Origin: Psoroptes ovis
Lineage: Eukaryota > Arthropoda > Arachnida > Sarcoptiformes > Psoroptidae
Assembly (NCBI GenBank): GCA_002943765.1
Contig: PQWQ01000007.1
Coordinates: 2,854,501-2,918,500, forward strand
Direction: 5' to 3'
Length of the DNA stretch: 64,000 nucleotides
In this document: positions 62,932 to 64,000 of the stretch, in pieces
Numbering within the stretch: position 1 is the stretch's first letter
Layout of the letters: each line of letters begins with the position of its first letter
Made by a program: the position numbers and the translations under genes
Notes under the pieces: model-generated
What the model saw: only the letters and a program-made list of their open reading frames with translations
Told to the model about the DNA's origin: nothing
Databases searched by the model: none

Positions 62932-64000
62932 TATGAAACATCAAACATTAAATTGCAAAAAGCCATTGCTTTGGACAAAAATGCATTCATTTTTTGAAAT
63001 ATTGAACATTGAACAATTGATTCCAATCAAATTCTGTGGACATAATTTACATTTTAATGATAATAATAAGGATTCTAGTACCGAAATAAATGAAGAAAAA
63101 TTCTGCAAAGTCGATTCACACTTTTTAAATTTCAAAATGATGACAACTATTTTCGAAATTTGAGAAATTCTATGAAATCATTATTACTTTCTTTGTTTGA
63201 TTTCTAACATTTCTTCTAATAATCATTTAGTTTAGCCAAGAAATGAGAGTAAATTCGAATGTTCAAACACATCAAGGCGCCTTGAAATAAAAGATGATTG
63301 AAGCAATATGAGTGATCATTATAATTATTTTTAGGTGGCCATCATAATAGTACAAATTGAAACAATCCAAATGATATTGCTCCATCACCATCAACATTTC
63401 TTTTACTTATTATTATTCTTGATTCCAACTTATCATGGTGAATACATGTGTTCATATATTAATGGTGTTTTCTTTCGTATTTTACTGCACCGTAAAAGTA
63501 AATGGAAAAAATAATGAACAAAATGATCATAAAATAATAGAAATGATCATAATAATACTAAAATACAAATGAATCGTGAATGACATTTTTCATCTTTATA
63601 TTAATTTCTTCAGAAAGAAACTAAAGTAGAGAATGGTAAATGAAGAATTATATTTTTTATGATCATTGTATAAGATTGAAAATTTATTATAGTTATAATT
63701 ATTCTTATTAAATGGTATTATTACTATTTGTATTTTGATGTTATTATCAAGATTATTCACAATATTTATTATTATCGTAAATTATATTGTTTATTCAATG
63801 AATGAATCAATGAATATAATTCAAATTTAAATAAGAATTTGGGCTTTATTCTGGTAAGAATAATAATAAATATTTCATTGCCGTTGCATTCACTGAAATT
63901 ATCAAATGAAATAATCAACTGAATAGAATAATTACAATCATAAAAGAAAAAAAATGAAGAAGAAAAGTTAATTAAATTTTCAATTGAAATCATTTTTGTT
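62932..64000. other. AT-rich region at the window end, no gene seen
   Basis: Short frames on both strands near 62930-63160 overlap each other and have no recognisable features. The rest is AT-rich with AAT/ATT runs. Confidence 0.5.

Noticed and set aside
1..64000. CRISPR arrays, operons, ribosome binding sites, bacterial insertion sequences
   Set aside because: The window is eukaryotic nuclear DNA; the repeats seen are microsatellites and short inverted-repeat elements, not regularly spaced direct repeats.

Overview
The window is animal nuclear DNA. It is strongly AT-rich, with spliceosomal genes, mostly very short introns (53-262 bp, GT...AG) and proteins padded with Gln/Asn/Asp/His tracts. 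The gene set (Src64-type kinase, chitin-binding peritrophin protein, M1 peptidase homologue, MFSD4-type transporter, NWD-type NACHT/WD protein, purine nucleoside phosphorylase, imidazolonepropionase) together with gene compactness and base composition suggests an arthropod. An astigmatid mite (house-dust or scabies mite type) is my best guess, but that is inference and not proven by any single marker.

Layout. 1-9.5 kb: no gene seen, only AT-rich low-complexity DNA and two short inverted-repeat elements. 9.8-11.8 kb (+): two-exon gene for a secreted Pro/His-rich protein. 13.4-13.6 kb: tRNA-like SINE candidate. 13.9-16.35 kb (-): Src64-like kinase in three exons, with a glutamine-rich tail beyond the regulatory tyrosine. 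18.15 kb: TTAA-flanked MITE. 19.2-20.6 kb (+): secreted protein with one CBM14 chitin-binding domain, tail-to-tail with an unidentified low-complexity gene at 20.7-22.8 kb (-). 25.1-25.8 kb (-): small two-helix membrane protein. 28.96-29.94 kb (+): purine nucleoside phosphorylase in three exons. 29.9-39.6 kb: a gene desert rich in microsatellites. 39.66-43.7 kb (+): M1 aminopeptidase homologue in four exons that has lost both zinc histidines and the catalytic glutamate. 47.8-51.9 kb (+): MFSD4/NaGLT1-like transporter. 52.24-52.56 kb (+): small single-pass membrane ORF, followed 11 bp later by a second copy of the TTAA MITE. 53.5-61.1 kb (-): giant NWD-type NACHT/WD40 protein (five exons, 2374 aa), head-to-head with imidazolonepropionase at 61.4-62.75 kb (+) across 261 bp.

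The genes do not form a pathway. Two are metabolic (purine salvage and histidine breakdown), two are signalling or scaffold proteins (Src, NWD), and several are secreted or membrane proteins. The least explained material is repetitive. One is a family of at least seven ~66-75 bp elements with mariner-like inverted ends (GGTTGTCCGRAAAGTT type). The other is a pair of exactly equal-length (147 bp core) piggyBac-like MITEs. No transposase is present, so both would need one supplied from elsewhere. Exon boundaries were deduced by hand from frame, GT/AG sites and family alignment and have no transcript support.
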